Part shown: in pieces, positions 1 to 5,212 of the stretch | Layout: every line of letters begins with the position of its first letter | Position numbering within the stretch: position 1 is the first letter of the stretch | The notes under the pieces: model-generated | Databases searched by the model: none | The model's input: the letters and a program-made list of their open reading frames with translations, nothing else | What the model was told of the DNA's origin: nothing | Made by a program: the position numbers and the translations under genes | Assembly: GCA_902478455.1 (NCBI GenBank) | Contig: CABSLJ010000170.1 | Location: 1-5,212 of the forward strand | Reading direction: 5' to 3' | Origin: an uncultured Oscillospiraceae bacterium | GTDB taxonomy: Bacteria > Bacillota > Clostridia > Oscillospirales > Acutalibacteraceae | Length of the DNA stretch: 5,212 nt

Positions 1-152
1 TAAGCAGGTCTTATTCGCTTCCCTTAATCTGTAACACATCATTGACAAACCTACAAAAGGGGAGATTGCTTTTTTTCATGCGTGTTCGACCGGCGCAACG
101 CCGCGTTTGGTAGAAGAGGAGTCGAAAATCCGGTTTCCGGAGAGATCGCATG

Positions 153-181
153 TTGACTTTCCGGGAGCTGCATGCTATCCT
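153..181 (+). promoter_or_regulatory. Candidate sigma-A promoter
   Basis: A -35 hexamer TTGACT (153-158, 5/6 to consensus) is separated by exactly 17 bases from a -10 hexamer TATCCT (176-181, 4/6). Transcription would start near 188. The same TTGACT with the same spacing is used by the much stronger promoter upstream of secD. The first downstream signal is the terminator at 309-340, so the immediate product would be an RNA of about 150 nt. The weaker -10 box keeps confidence moderate. Confidence 0.4.
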
Positions 182-308
182 GAATGGGACCAGCATATGT
201 GGTGGAGTCTGTCATAGAGCGATTGTTTCGGTTGCTTTATTTATGCCGGTTGATCGGGCGGGGCCTCCTGTCTGGTCTGTGGACTGCAATAGCAGTGTCC
301 TGTTTGAG

Positions 309-340
309 GCAGAACCGTGTGATGGTTCTGCTGTTTTTTT
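309..340 (+). terminator. Rho-independent terminator
   Basis: A perfect 8-bp stem, GCAGAACC (309-316) with GGTTCTGC (324-331), encloses a 7-nt loop. It is followed by TG and seven T residues (334-340). This is a textbook intrinsic terminator for + strand transcription. It ends either a transcript starting near 188 or one entering from before the window. It lies 350 bases ahead of dedA, so dedA needs readthrough or a promoter of its own. Confidence 0.78.
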
Positions 341-364
341 GTGATGGCGGGTATGCTGTTTCCT

Positions 365-392
365 GCAAGGCGCGGGGAAATGTCCGCCTTGC
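365..392 (+). repeat. Perfect inverted repeat in the dedA leader
   Basis: GCAAGGCG (365-372) is exactly complementary to CGCCTTGC (385-392) across a 12-base loop. No T-run follows, so it is not a terminator. It is the first of several GC-rich hairpins in the non-coding stretch before dedA. Its role is unknown. Confidence 0.45.
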
Positions 393-401
393 TTCTGACA
401 G

Positions 402-453
402 ACGCCGCCCGTTGTCTTCGGTCATCCGGAGATCACGCAGAGCGGCGTTTTTT
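402..453 (+). terminator. Terminator-like hairpin with competing pairings (possible attenuator)
   Basis: ACGCCG (402-407) pairs with CGGCGT (443-448), and six T residues (448-453) follow at once. Inside the loop is a second helix, TCTTCGG (415-421) with CCGGAGA (426-432), closed by a TCAT loop. The 5' arm also has another partner: CGCCGCC (403-409) and GTTGTC (411-416) match GGCGGCG (471-477) and GACAAC (457-462) exactly. The two folds exclude each other. This looks like attenuation of transcription toward dedA. However, the alternative partner lies after the T-run, so a simple antiterminator would form too late. Confidence 0.4.
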
Positions 454-582
454 GCAGACAACGCGCTTGTGGCGGCGGAAAGCCGTCTCCTTTGAATATG
501 CGGTGATCGAAGGAGCAAAACTACTCCCGGACAGATCGGCCCGCCGCCTGACGGAAACGGGGAACCCTCTGAGATTCAGGGC

Positions 583-625
583 GGAACCGGCGCAGGTTCC
601 GACAGCCATGCCGGAGCGGCATGGC
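583..625 (+). repeat. Two adjacent perfect hairpins in the dedA leader
   Basis: GGAACC (583-588) pairs with GGTTCC (595-600) over a 6-base loop. Four bases later, GCCATGCC (605-612) pairs with GGCATGGC (618-625) over a 5-base loop. Both stems are perfect, and they lie about 65-110 bases before the dedA start. No poly-T follows. They would form a compact structured 5' leader if transcribed; function unknown. Confidence 0.45.
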
Positions 626-690
626 GAAGCGGAGAATGCCTGCTTTAGGGGATGTTGTGTCCGGAACAAAAGATAGGTGTGTAAATATTC

Positions 691-1317
691 ATGGAAGAAA
701 TGATTCTACAGACAATCAACGACGTCGGGTATATCGGCATCGCCCTGCTGATCCTCCTGGAAACCGTCTTTCCTCCGATTCCGTCGGAGGTGATTCTGCT
801 GTTCGGAGGGTTCATGACCACCTGCTCGGAATTGAATGTGGTACTGACAGTCCTGTCGGCCACGGCTGGCTCCTATGTGGGCGCATGTATCCTCTATGGG
901 ATCGGCAGACTGCTGGATAAGCAGCGCCTCAGCGCATTGATCGGCGGAAAGATCGGCCGGTTTCTGCATCTGCGCCAGGCGCATCTGGACAAAGCCTTTG
1001 CCTGGTTTGAACGGTATGAAAACAAGGCGGTCTTTCTCTGCCGCTGCGTGCCCATTGTAAGGAGCATTATTTCTGTTCCGGCGGGCATGTCCAAGATGCC
1101 ATTCCTGCTGTTTTCCGGTCTTACGGTCGCGGGGAGCGCCGTCTGGAACACGGTCGTCATCCTTCTTGGGCGCATGGTGGGAAGCACCTGGCACAACTAT
1201 CTCAAATATTTCAGCTGGTACTCTTTGGCGGCGCTTGCGCTGCTTGCGATTGCAGCCGTCGCGGTGGCGGTAAAAATCATCCGCAGGAGAAGAAAAGCAA
1301 ACCGAAAGGAGCCTTGA
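691..1317 (+). CDS. DedA-family membrane protein (SNARE-associated/VTT domain)
   Basis: Encodes 208 residues, the usual size for the family. DedA proteins are polytopic inner-membrane proteins. Some (UptA-type) are reported to return undecaprenyl phosphate, the lipid carrier for wall synthesis, to the cytoplasmic face; others affect membrane potential and antimicrobial peptide sensitivity. Family hallmarks visible: a re-entrant segment with ETVFPPIPSE at 24-33, a glycine-rich stretch with YGIGR at 69-73, then R118 in the RCVP segment, R124 and the VPAGM motif at 129-133. The arginine pair has the six-residue spacing known to be essential in E. coli homologues. Membrane segments lie at roughly 13-45, 49-72, 139-163 and 175-197, with a basic tail (RRRRK). 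An in-frame TAA at 682 fixes the start at ATG 691; the ribosome site (AGGTG, 675-679) is weak and far. The exact substrate cannot be assigned from sequence. Confidence 0.9.
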   Translation: MEEMILQTINDVGYIGIALLILLETVFPPIPSEVILLFGGFMTTCSELNVVLTVLSATAGSYVGACILYGIGRLLDKQRLSALIGGKIGRFLHLRQAHLDKAFAWFERYENKAVFLCRCVPIVRSIISVPAGMSKMPFLLFSGLTVAGSAVWNTVVILLGRMVGSTWHNYLKYFSWYSLAALALLAIAAVAVAVKIIRRRRKANRKEP

Positions 1318-1504
1318 TGAGTCGAAGCCTCACGCATTGTGCAGAGGGATCAAGACGATTTCCGGCCGGTAGGTATGTCCGCTTGGGAGCAGATCGATCC
1401 CTTGTGCGGGTCCTTCTCTTACCTATGGTCCCTTCAAAAAATGGAAGAGAGGTCTGGCTGGGAAGGAACCACCCGTCCCCAATGCAGGCGCACGGTCGAG
1501 ATCA
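1315..1504 (+). ncRNA. Candidate structured RNA, family not identified
   Basis: A set of complementary arms nests consistently over about 190 bases: TGAT 1315-1318/ATCA 1501-1504; TCGA 1322-1325/1496-1499; GCCT 1327-1330/AGGC 1486-1489; GCATTG 1334-1339/CAATGC 1480-1485; GGGA 1346-1349/TCCC 1476-1479; and an 11-pair helix with four G-U pairs, TTTCCGGCCGG 1359-1369/CTGGCTGGGAA 1454-1464. Inside this lies a three-way junction. One arm is TAGGTA 1370-1375/TACCTA 1420-1425, extended by GTCCGC/GCGGGT and GGGA/TCCC. The other is a small hairpin, CTTC 1432-1435/GAAG 1444-1447. A purine-rich linker and a terminator-like hairpin follow. I recognise no riboswitch or housekeeping RNA. The pairing was found by eye without an energy calculation. 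The outermost helix overlaps the dedA stop codon, so the RNA is probably processed from, or a 3' part of, the dedA transcript. Confidence 0.35.
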
Positions 1505-1539
1505 CCAGAAAAAGAGGGAAGAAAGGGGAGAAAAGAAAC

Positions 1540-1574
1540 AAAATGCAAGAATTGAATTTTAATCTTGCATTTTT
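1540..1574 (+). terminator. Terminator-like hairpin downstream of dedA
   Basis: AAAATGCAAGA (1540-1550) is perfectly complementary to TCTTGCATTTT (1563-1573) over a 12-base AT-rich loop, with a run of five T residues at 1570-1574. The mirrored A-run means it could also work on the opposite strand. The core stem is only moderately GC-rich, so strength is uncertain. It would end the dedA transcript together with the structured RNA, leaving the aminotransferase gene to another promoter or to readthrough. Confidence 0.55.
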
Positions 1575-1652
1575 GGAGGAGTTCGATTACTATTTAATAT
1601 AGTTAAAACCGGGAAAACCGCACGGAACGGCCGGCTTTTGCACCGGAAGACG

Positions 1653-1678
1653 GCCGCCTTCGTTTGCGGAAGGGCGGC
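1653..1678 (+). repeat. GC-rich hairpin in the aminotransferase leader
   Basis: GCCGCCTTC (1653-1661) pairs with GAAGGGCGGC (1669-1678), with one bulged G and a 7-base loop. No poly-T follows, so it is not a terminator. It lies about 130-155 bases before the TTG start; role unknown. Confidence 0.4.
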
Positions 1679-1700
1679 TTGCGTCGCGTTTGCTTTGCAA

Positions 1701-1724
1701 CCCGTCCGGCCGCGGCTGGACGGG
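1701..1724 (+). repeat. GC-rich hairpin in the aminotransferase leader
   Basis: CCCGTCC (1701-1707) pairs exactly with GGACGGG (1718-1724), with an inner GCC/GGC pairing that leaves a tiny loop. It is the second stable stem in this leader and also lacks a T-run. Together with the 1653-1678 hairpin it suggests a folded 5' leader, but matches no riboswitch I know. Confidence 0.4.
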
Positions 1725-1792
1725 CACGCAGGATATCCGGGAAAGACGGACGTCTCCATGACCTTCGGCGCTTATGCCGCTCAATCTTTTTT

Positions 1793-1810
1793 AGGGGGCT
1801 TTTCGGGTTG
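1793..1810 (+). promoter_or_regulatory. Ribosome binding site that selects a TTG start
   Basis: AGGGGG at 1793-1798 sits 9 bases before TTG 1808-1810, a normal Shine-Dalgarno spacing. The first in-frame ATG, at 1823, is 24 bases from this site and has no ribosome site of its own. The peptide between the two (NYLS) fits the N-terminus I associate with this family, so TTG is preferred. Confidence 0.65.
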
Positions 1811-3088
1811 AATTATCTGTCAATGAACAAAAACGAACTGGAAGCTGCAAAAGAAACGCTGCAAAAGCAGTACCGCGCCTATCAGGAACAGGGCTTGAAG
1901 CTGGATATGTCCCGCGGCAAGCCGGGCGCCGATCAGCTCGATCTCTCCAATGATCTTCTCGATGTGCTCGGTTCGCAATCCGACTTCCGCACGGAAAATG
2001 GGCTGGACGCCCGCAATTACGGCGGTCCGGACGGCATTCCGGAGGCAAAGGCTCTCTTTGCCGAACTGTTGGGCGTTGCGCCGGGCGAGGTGTTTGTAGG
2101 CGGCAATTCCAGTCTGAATATGATGTTTGACGCGGTCGCCTGCCTGATGACGCACGGCGTCGCCGGCTGTGAGCCCTGGATGAAGCAGGGCGGCGTCAAG
2201 TTCCTTTGTCCCGTTCCGGGATACGACAGGCACTTTGCGGTCACCGAATACTTCAGCGTGGAGATGCTTCCCGTGCCGATGACGCCCCAGGGCCCCGATA
2301 TGGACGTCGTGGAGCGCCTTGTTTCGTCCGACGCTTCGGTCAAGGGCATCTGGTGCGTGCCGAAATATTCCAATCCCCAGGGCATCACCTATTCGGACGA
2401 CACCGTCCGCCGTTTTGCTTCTCTCAAGCCGGCAGCCCCTGATTTCCGCATCTTCTGGGACAACGCCTACTGCGTGCACGACATCAGCGATACGCCCGAT
2501 ACGCTGCTCAACCTGATGGACGAGTGCAAAAAACAGGGGAATGAAGACCTTCCCATTCTCTTCTGCTCCACCTCCAAGATCACTTTCCCGGGCGCGGGCG
2601 TCGCGGCGATGGCGGCGTCGGAAAAGAATCTCGCCGTTTTCAAAAGGAATTACTCCTTCCAGACCATCGGCCACGACAAGCTCAACCAGCTCCGCCATGT
2701 GCGCTATTTCCACAATGTGGAGGGTATTCTCTCCCATATGCAGCGCCATAAGGCCATTTTGCAGCCCAAGTTCGGCGCTGTGATCGACCTGCTGGAGGAA
2801 GAGCTCAGCGGCACGGGCGTCGCCAGTTGGGACCACCCGAACGGAGGGTATTTCATCAGCGTTGACGTTCTGGACGGCTGTGCAAAACGCGTGGTTCAGC
2901 TCTGCAGAGAAGCCGGCGTAACGCTCACCCCCGCAGGGGCGACCTATCCCTACGGCAAGGACCCGCGGGACGCCAACATCCGCATTGCGCCTACACTGCC
3001 TCCCGTTTCGGAGCTGGAGCAGGCCATGCAGCTTTTCTGCCTGTGCGTCAAGCTGGCGGCGGTGGATAAACTGCTGGGCATTTTATAA
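1808..3088 (+). CDS. PLP-dependent class I aminotransferase, MocR-like/AspT type (probable aspartate aminotransferase)
   Basis: Encodes 426 residues from TTG 1808, about the length of this family (Pfam Aminotran_MocR, PF12897). Members are cytosolic fold-type I transaminases; the characterised corynebacterial AspT exchanges the amino group between aspartate and 2-oxoglutarate. Visible features: the family signature LDMSRGKPGADQLDLS at 32-47; GGNSS at 98-102, expected to hold the cofactor phosphate; NPQG at 189-192, whose Asn contacts the PLP ring oxygen; WDNAY at 217-221 with D218 on the pyridine nitrogen and Y221; STSK at 254-257 with K257 as the Schiff-base lysine; and R392 in NIRIAPTLPP, the usual substrate carboxylate clamp. 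All key residues are present, so the enzyme should be active. The amino donor is inferred; alanine or aromatic substrates cannot be excluded. The gene stands apart from both neighbours, with a terminator-like hairpin upstream and a new promoter soon after its stop. Confidence 0.9.
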   Translation: MNYLSMNKNELEAAKETLQKQYRAYQEQGLKLDMSRGKPGADQLDLSNDLLDVLGSQSDFRTENGLDARNYGGPDGIPEAKALFAELLGVAPGEVFVGGNSSLNMMFDAVACLMTHGVAGCEPWMKQGGVKFLCPVPGYDRHFAVTEYFSVEMLPVPMTPQGPDMDVVERLVSSDASVKGIWCVPKYSNPQGITYSDDTVRRFASLKPAAPDFRIFWDNAYCVHDISDTPDTLLNLMDECKKQGNEDLPILFCSTSKITFPGAGVAAMAASEKNLAVFKRNYSFQTIGHDKLNQLRHVRYFHNVEGILSHMQRHKAILQPKFGAVIDLLEEELSGTGVASWDHPNGGYFISVDVLDGCAKRVVQLCREAGVTLTPAGATYPYGKDPRDANIRIAPTLPPVSELEQAMQLFCLCVKLAAVDKLLGIL

Positions 3089-3137
3089 GAAGTTGCCGTC
3101 GGCATTCTGTATGAACAGAACAATCTGGCGTTTTGCA

Positions 3138-3166
3138 TTGACTTTTGTAAATTAAAACAATATAAT
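3138..3166 (+). promoter_or_regulatory. Sigma-A promoter of secDF
   Basis: TTGACT (3138-3143, 5/6 to the -35 consensus) and a perfect TATAAT (3161-3166) are separated by the ideal 17 bases in an AT-rich island just after the aminotransferase stop. Transcription should start near 3173, giving a leader of about 80 bases before the secD ATG. This is the strongest promoter in the window. Confidence 0.82.
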
Positions 3167-3188
3167 TAACCTTGTTACGTTCGCGATT

Positions 3189-3230
3189 GGGCGGGGTTAC
3201 AGGGTTAATTTTTTGTCCGCCCGCGGACAA
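3189..3230 (+). promoter_or_regulatory. Structured leader of secD with two exclusive folds
   Basis: TTGTCCG (3213-3219) pairs perfectly with CGGACAA (3224-3230) over a CCCG tetraloop. Alternatively GGGCGG (3189-3194) pairs with CCGCCC (3217-3222), which destroys that hairpin. A T-run (3209-3214) precedes rather than follows the hairpin, so this is not a terminator. The secD ribosome site (3243-3247) begins 13 bases after the hairpin. A regulatory role is possible but unproven. Confidence 0.4.
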
Positions 3231-3255
3231 GCTCAACATATTGGAGGATACACGA

Positions 3256-4635
3256 ATGAAGCGACACGGCAAACCAATCTTTTTTATTGTCGCCCTCCTG
3301 GTCCTGGCATTGGGAATCTCCGCAATTGTCGGCATTCACACGCAAAACGGAGACCTGAGGGTAACTCATTTGAAAGGGGTTGAGGACATCCGCTGGGGAA
3401 TCGACATCCGCGGCGGTGTGGAGGCAACCTTCAAGCCTGAAGAGGGCTTGGATGCGACCAATGAGCAGATGGATTCGGCAAAATCCATCATTGAGGTCCG
3501 TATGGTGAAAAACAACATCACCGACTACGAGCTCTACGTCGATTACGACAACGACCGCATTATCGTCCGTTTCCCCTGGAAAGTGGAGGAGACGGAATTT
3601 AACCCCGAAGAGGCGATCAAAGAGCTATCCGCAACCGCTCGGCTGACTTTCCGCGAGGGCAATCCGATCGATTCGACCACCGGTCTGCTGAAAGAGGATT
3701 CCGAGGACACCGTCCTGCTGGAAGGCAAGGATGTCGAGAGCGCCACTGCCGGCGTGATACAGGAAGAAACGGGCAGTATGAAATATGTCGTCAATCTGAA
3801 ATTCAACGAGGACGGCACAAAGAAATTTGCGGAAGCCACAGAAGAATTCAAAGGAGAGACCATCTCCATCTGGATGGACGACACGCTTCTTTCCGCTCCT
3901 ACGGTTGAAAGTGTGATCACCGAGGGCACCGCCACGATTTCAGGCAATTTCACAGCGGCCGAGGCCACCGACCTCGCCAACAAAATCAATGCGGGCGCCC
4001 TGCCCTTTAAGCTGGAGACCGACAACTACGGCTCCATCGATCCCACCATGGGAGCCTCCGCCCTGACGGCAATGGGTATTGCGGGCATTATCGCACTGAT
4101 TCTGATCTTCATCTTTATGATCAGCTTCTACCGTCTGCCCGGCTTAATCGCTTGCATCGCCCTGCTCGGACAGGTCGGTCTGTCCATCGCGGCGGTGTCC
4201 GGCTATTTCAACGCCTTCCCGAGCTTCACGCTGACGCTGCCCGGTATCGCGGGCATCATTTTGTCCATCGGCATGGGCGTTGACGCGAACATCATCACCA
4301 GCGAACGCGTCAAAGAAGAGCTGCTGGCGGGCAAGACGCTGACCGGAGCGATTGAAAAGGGCTGCAAGAGCAGCTTCTGGGCGATCTTCGACGGCAACAT
4401 CACCGTCATCATCGTCGCGGTCATCCTCATGGGCGTCTTTGGACCGACCAACATTCTCTCGGCTCTCTTTGGACCGTCGACCACGGGCGTCATTTATTCC
4501 TTCGGTTATACCCTGTTAATCGGCGTCATTTCCAACTTCATTATGGGCGTGGGCGCTTCCCGCCTGATGCTTCGTTCCGTTGCCAGCTTTAAATGTCTGC
4601 GGAAAAAGTCCCTGTACGGAGGTGCTGCGGAATGA
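3256..4635 (+). CDS. secD: Protein translocase subunit SecD
   Basis: Encodes 459 residues. SecD with SecF forms a membrane complex that uses the proton gradient to pull exported proteins out of the SecYEG/SecA channel. Order of parts: TM1 at about 7-27; the conserved GIDIRGG motif at 48-54; a large extracytoplasmic domain to about 265, ending in DPTMG (262-266); then five membrane segments at about 270-292, 296-316, 322-346, 372-395 and 412-436. The RND-type motif TLPGIAGIILSIGMGVDANI lies at 327-346, with D343 the expected proton-relay aspartate, followed by ER at 350-351. The start at ATG 3256 has GGAGG (3243-3247) 8 bases upstream and places TM1 directly at the N-terminus. An extra loop of about 13 residues (GPTNILSALFGPS, 396-408) separates the last two membrane segments. 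The stop overlaps the secF start. Confidence 0.96.
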   Translation: MKRHGKPIFFIVALLVLALGISAIVGIHTQNGDLRVTHLKGVEDIRWGIDIRGGVEATFKPEEGLDATNEQMDSAKSIIEVRMVKNNITDYELYVDYDNDRIIVRFPWKVEETEFNPEEAIKELSATARLTFREGNPIDSTTGLLKEDSEDTVLLEGKDVESATAGVIQEETGSMKYVVNLKFNEDGTKKFAEATEEFKGETISIWMDDTLLSAPTVESVITEGTATISGNFTAAEATDLANKINAGALPFKLETDNYGSIDPTMGASALTAMGIAGIIALILIFIFMISFYRLPGLIACIALLGQVGLSIAAVSGYFNAFPSFTLTLPGIAGIILSIGMGVDANIITSERVKEELLAGKTLTGAIEKGCKSSFWAIFDGNITVIIVAVILMGVFGPTNILSALFGPSTTGVIYSFGYTLLIGVISNFIMGVGASRLMLRSVASFKCLRKKSLYGGAAE

Positions 4636-5183
4636 ACTATAAAATTGATTTCTTTGGAAAACGCAAAATCTTTTTCGGCATTTCGCTCGGTCTGATCCTC
4701 ATCGGCCTGATTTTCAACGTTATCTTCGGCACCCAGCTCGACATTCAGTTCGCGGGCGGCGCCATCGTCAAGTATTCCTTTTCCGGCGAGCTCAACAGCT
4801 CCGATGTAAAGGCGGCGGTGGAAGAAGCCACGGGAACCGTGGTGGAGGTACAGATCAACTCCAATATCGTCACTGCGGCGGAAACGGACAATCCGCACAA
4901 TGTTGTGCTCAACTTTTCCGGCAATCAGGGATTGACGCTTGAGCAGCAGCAGGCGATGACCAAAGCGCTGCAGGAGACCTTCCCGGACAACAACATCCAG
5001 CAGAGCGATACCACCTCGGTCAATCCCACGATGGGCCGCGAGTTTTTCCTCAAGTGCATGGTGGCGGTCACTCTGGCTTCCATTCTGATGGTGATCTACG
5101 TCGCGTTCCGGTTTAAAAAGATCGGCGGCTGGTCGGCCGGCGTTACGGCGCTTGTCGCTTTGTTGCACGACGTTATCATGATC
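4632..5183 (+). CDS. secF: Protein translocase subunit SecF, 3' end missing
   Basis: The first 184 residues of SecF, about 60% of the usual roughly 300. It is the partner of SecD in the proton-driven export complex. Visible: TM1 at about 13-33, the SecF motif LDIQFAGGAIVKY at 36-48, an extracytoplasmic domain to about 130, NPTMG at 131-135, TM2 at about 138-160, and the start of TM3 with ALLHDVIM at 176-183, where D180 matches the conserved proton-path aspartate. The ATG overlaps the secD stop as ATGA, and GGAGGT (4618-4623) lies 8 bases upstream inside secD, so the two are translationally coupled. Genomic sequence ends with codon 184 (ATC, 5181-5183). The next six codons (LSLIHI) and the TGA at 5202-5204 are adapter-derived and are not the real C-terminus. 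Confidence 0.95.
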
Positions 5184-5212
5184 CTGTCTCTTATACACAT
5201 CTGACGCTGCCG
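5184..5212. other. Nextera (Tn5) sequencing adapter, not genomic DNA
   Basis: Bases 5184-5202 read CTGTCTCTTATACACATCT, the 19-base Tn5 mosaic end as read through from an insert. They are followed at 5203-5212 by GACGCTGCCG, the beginning of one of the two Nextera adapter tails. All 29 bases match the known adapter. It sits at the very end of the window, where untrimmed read-through would be left at a contig edge. It is too exact and too well placed to be a natural transposon end. Confidence 0.97.

Larger units (their letters stand above)
1..690. other. Non-coding, structured region upstream of dedA
   Basis: No protein gene can be supported here on either strand. The open frames present are short, lack good ribosome binding sites, run through terminator hairpins and resemble no family I know. 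What the region does hold is a candidate sigma-A promoter (153-181), a strong intrinsic terminator (309-340) and, from 341 on, a GC-rich stretch with several perfect inverted repeats: 365-372/385-392, 583-588/595-600 and 605-612/618-625. The first bases (TAA at 1-3) could be the end of an upstream gene, but there is not enough sequence to say. No tRNA, rRNA or mobile-element ends were recognised. Confidence 0.6.
1318..1807. other. Non-coding spacer between dedA and the aminotransferase gene
   Basis: These 490 bases hold no supportable protein gene. The one frame with a plausible start (ATG 1317, overlapping the dedA stop) has codon use unlike its neighbours and no recognisable family. Contents in order: the candidate structured RNA, a purine-rich linker (about 1507-1543), a terminator-like hairpin (1540-1574), an AT-rich patch at 1582-1609 that might contain a weak -10 element but has no good -35, two GC-rich hairpins (1653-1678, 1701-1724) and the ribosome binding site of the next gene. 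Confidence 0.6.

Noticed and set aside
42..70. A perfect TTGACA (-35) at 42-47.
   Set aside because: At 17 bases spacing the -10 position reads ATTGCT, only 2/6 to consensus.
150..344. A 64-codon frame with GGAGAG 5 bases before its ATG.
   Set aside because: It overlaps the candidate promoter and runs through the whole terminator at 309-340. The protein has no recognisable features.
551..640. Resemblance to a cobalamin riboswitch core (GGGAA, a TGAGATT loop, GCGGAACC, and AGCGGAGA...GCCTGC near the expected B12-box place).
   Set aside because: The B12 box would need several gaps, the CCACTG element is missing, and no matching P1 arm is seen upstream. Probably chance in GC-rich hairpin DNA; an Rfam covariance search would decide.
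1314..1330. TTGATGAGTCGAAGC, reminiscent of a hammerhead ribozyme core (CTGATGA...GAAA).
   Set aside because: The first core base and the GAAA segment do not match, and no stem II lies between them.
1451..1474. Partial match to the signal recognition particle RNA motif (GGTC..GG....GGAAGGAA).
   Set aside because: Only about three quarters of positions agree with the E. coli motif as I recall it. The invariant CCGGAAGG apical loop is broken, and these bases fit better into the 11-pair helix.
1465..1474. Minus-strand GGGTGGTTCC, close to the T-box sequence GGGTGGNACC.
   Set aside because: There is no gene downstream on that strand and no specifier stem; it is one base off in the critical part.
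1317..1562. An 81-codon frame starting at ATG 1317, overlapping the dedA stop, with AGGAG (1307-1311) 5 bases upstream.
   Set aside because: The start context is attractive, but codon choice (many AGA, AGG, CGA and GGA; low GC at third positions) is unlike dedA, the aminotransferase gene or secD. The product resembles no family and its stop lies in the loop of the 1540-1574 hairpin. The RNA-structure explanation fits better.
1774..1792. A small hairpin near GCCG (around 1765-1779) followed by TTTTTT at 1787-1792, just before the aminotransferase ribosome site.
   Set aside because: The stem is about 4 bp and the T-run begins too far from it for an intrinsic terminator.
1820..2836. A 338-codon minus-strand frame opposite the aminotransferase gene.
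   Set aside because: It is a shadow frame, common in GC-rich genes; the + strand protein has all catalytic motifs.
3105..3120. Palindrome TTCTGT-ATGA-ACAGAA just after the aminotransferase stop.
   Set aside because: The stem is only 6 bp and no T-run follows closely, so it is neither a credible terminator nor an identifiable operator.
4506..5198. A 230-codon minus-strand frame opposite secD/secF.
   Set aside because: It is antisense to two well-recognised genes, and its MYKRQ start comes from the sequencing adapter.

Overview
The window looks like part of a genome or metagenome contig from a Gram-positive, Clostridia-type bacterium of moderately high GC content, probably in the Oscillospiraceae/Ruminococcaceae region. 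The grounds are GGAGG-type Shine-Dalgarno sites, sigma-A promoters of TTGACT-17-TATAAT form, separate secD and secF genes overlapping by ATGA, and protein sequences that read like that group. The lineage is inferred from recollection of families; no search was run.

Layout, all on the + strand. Bases 1-690 hold no convincing gene. They do hold a candidate promoter (153-181), a clear intrinsic terminator (309-340), and a GC-rich, hairpin-rich leader with a second terminator-like structure (402-453). A DedA-family membrane protein follows at 691-1317. Bases 1318-1807 are again non-coding but structured: nested complementary arms spanning 1315-1504 suggest an RNA of about 190 nt, followed by a terminator-like hairpin (1540-1574) and two GC-rich hairpins. 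A PLP-dependent aminotransferase of the MocR-like/AspT type (Pfam Aminotran_MocR) occupies 1808-3088 and most likely starts at TTG. A near-consensus promoter (3138-3166) then drives secD (3256-4635) and secF (from 4632, cut by the end of the window).

SecD and SecF form the proton-driven accessory complex that helps the SecYEG/SecA translocon export proteins. DedA proteins are thought to recycle the undecaprenyl-phosphate carrier across the same membrane. The aminotransferase is a cytosolic amino-acid enzyme. Apart from secDF, nothing ties these genes into one pathway; the neighbourhood reads as ordinary housekeeping DNA.

The most important correction concerns the last 29 bases (5184-5212). 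They match the Nextera/Tn5 transposase adapter, not genome. The last six SecF codons and the apparent stop are therefore artificial, as is a minus-strand open frame beginning MYKRQ. I found no phage, defence, CRISPR, insertion-sequence, tRNA or rRNA features. The best leads for new biology are the unidentified structured RNA between dedA and the aminotransferase gene and the structured leaders of dedA and secD.
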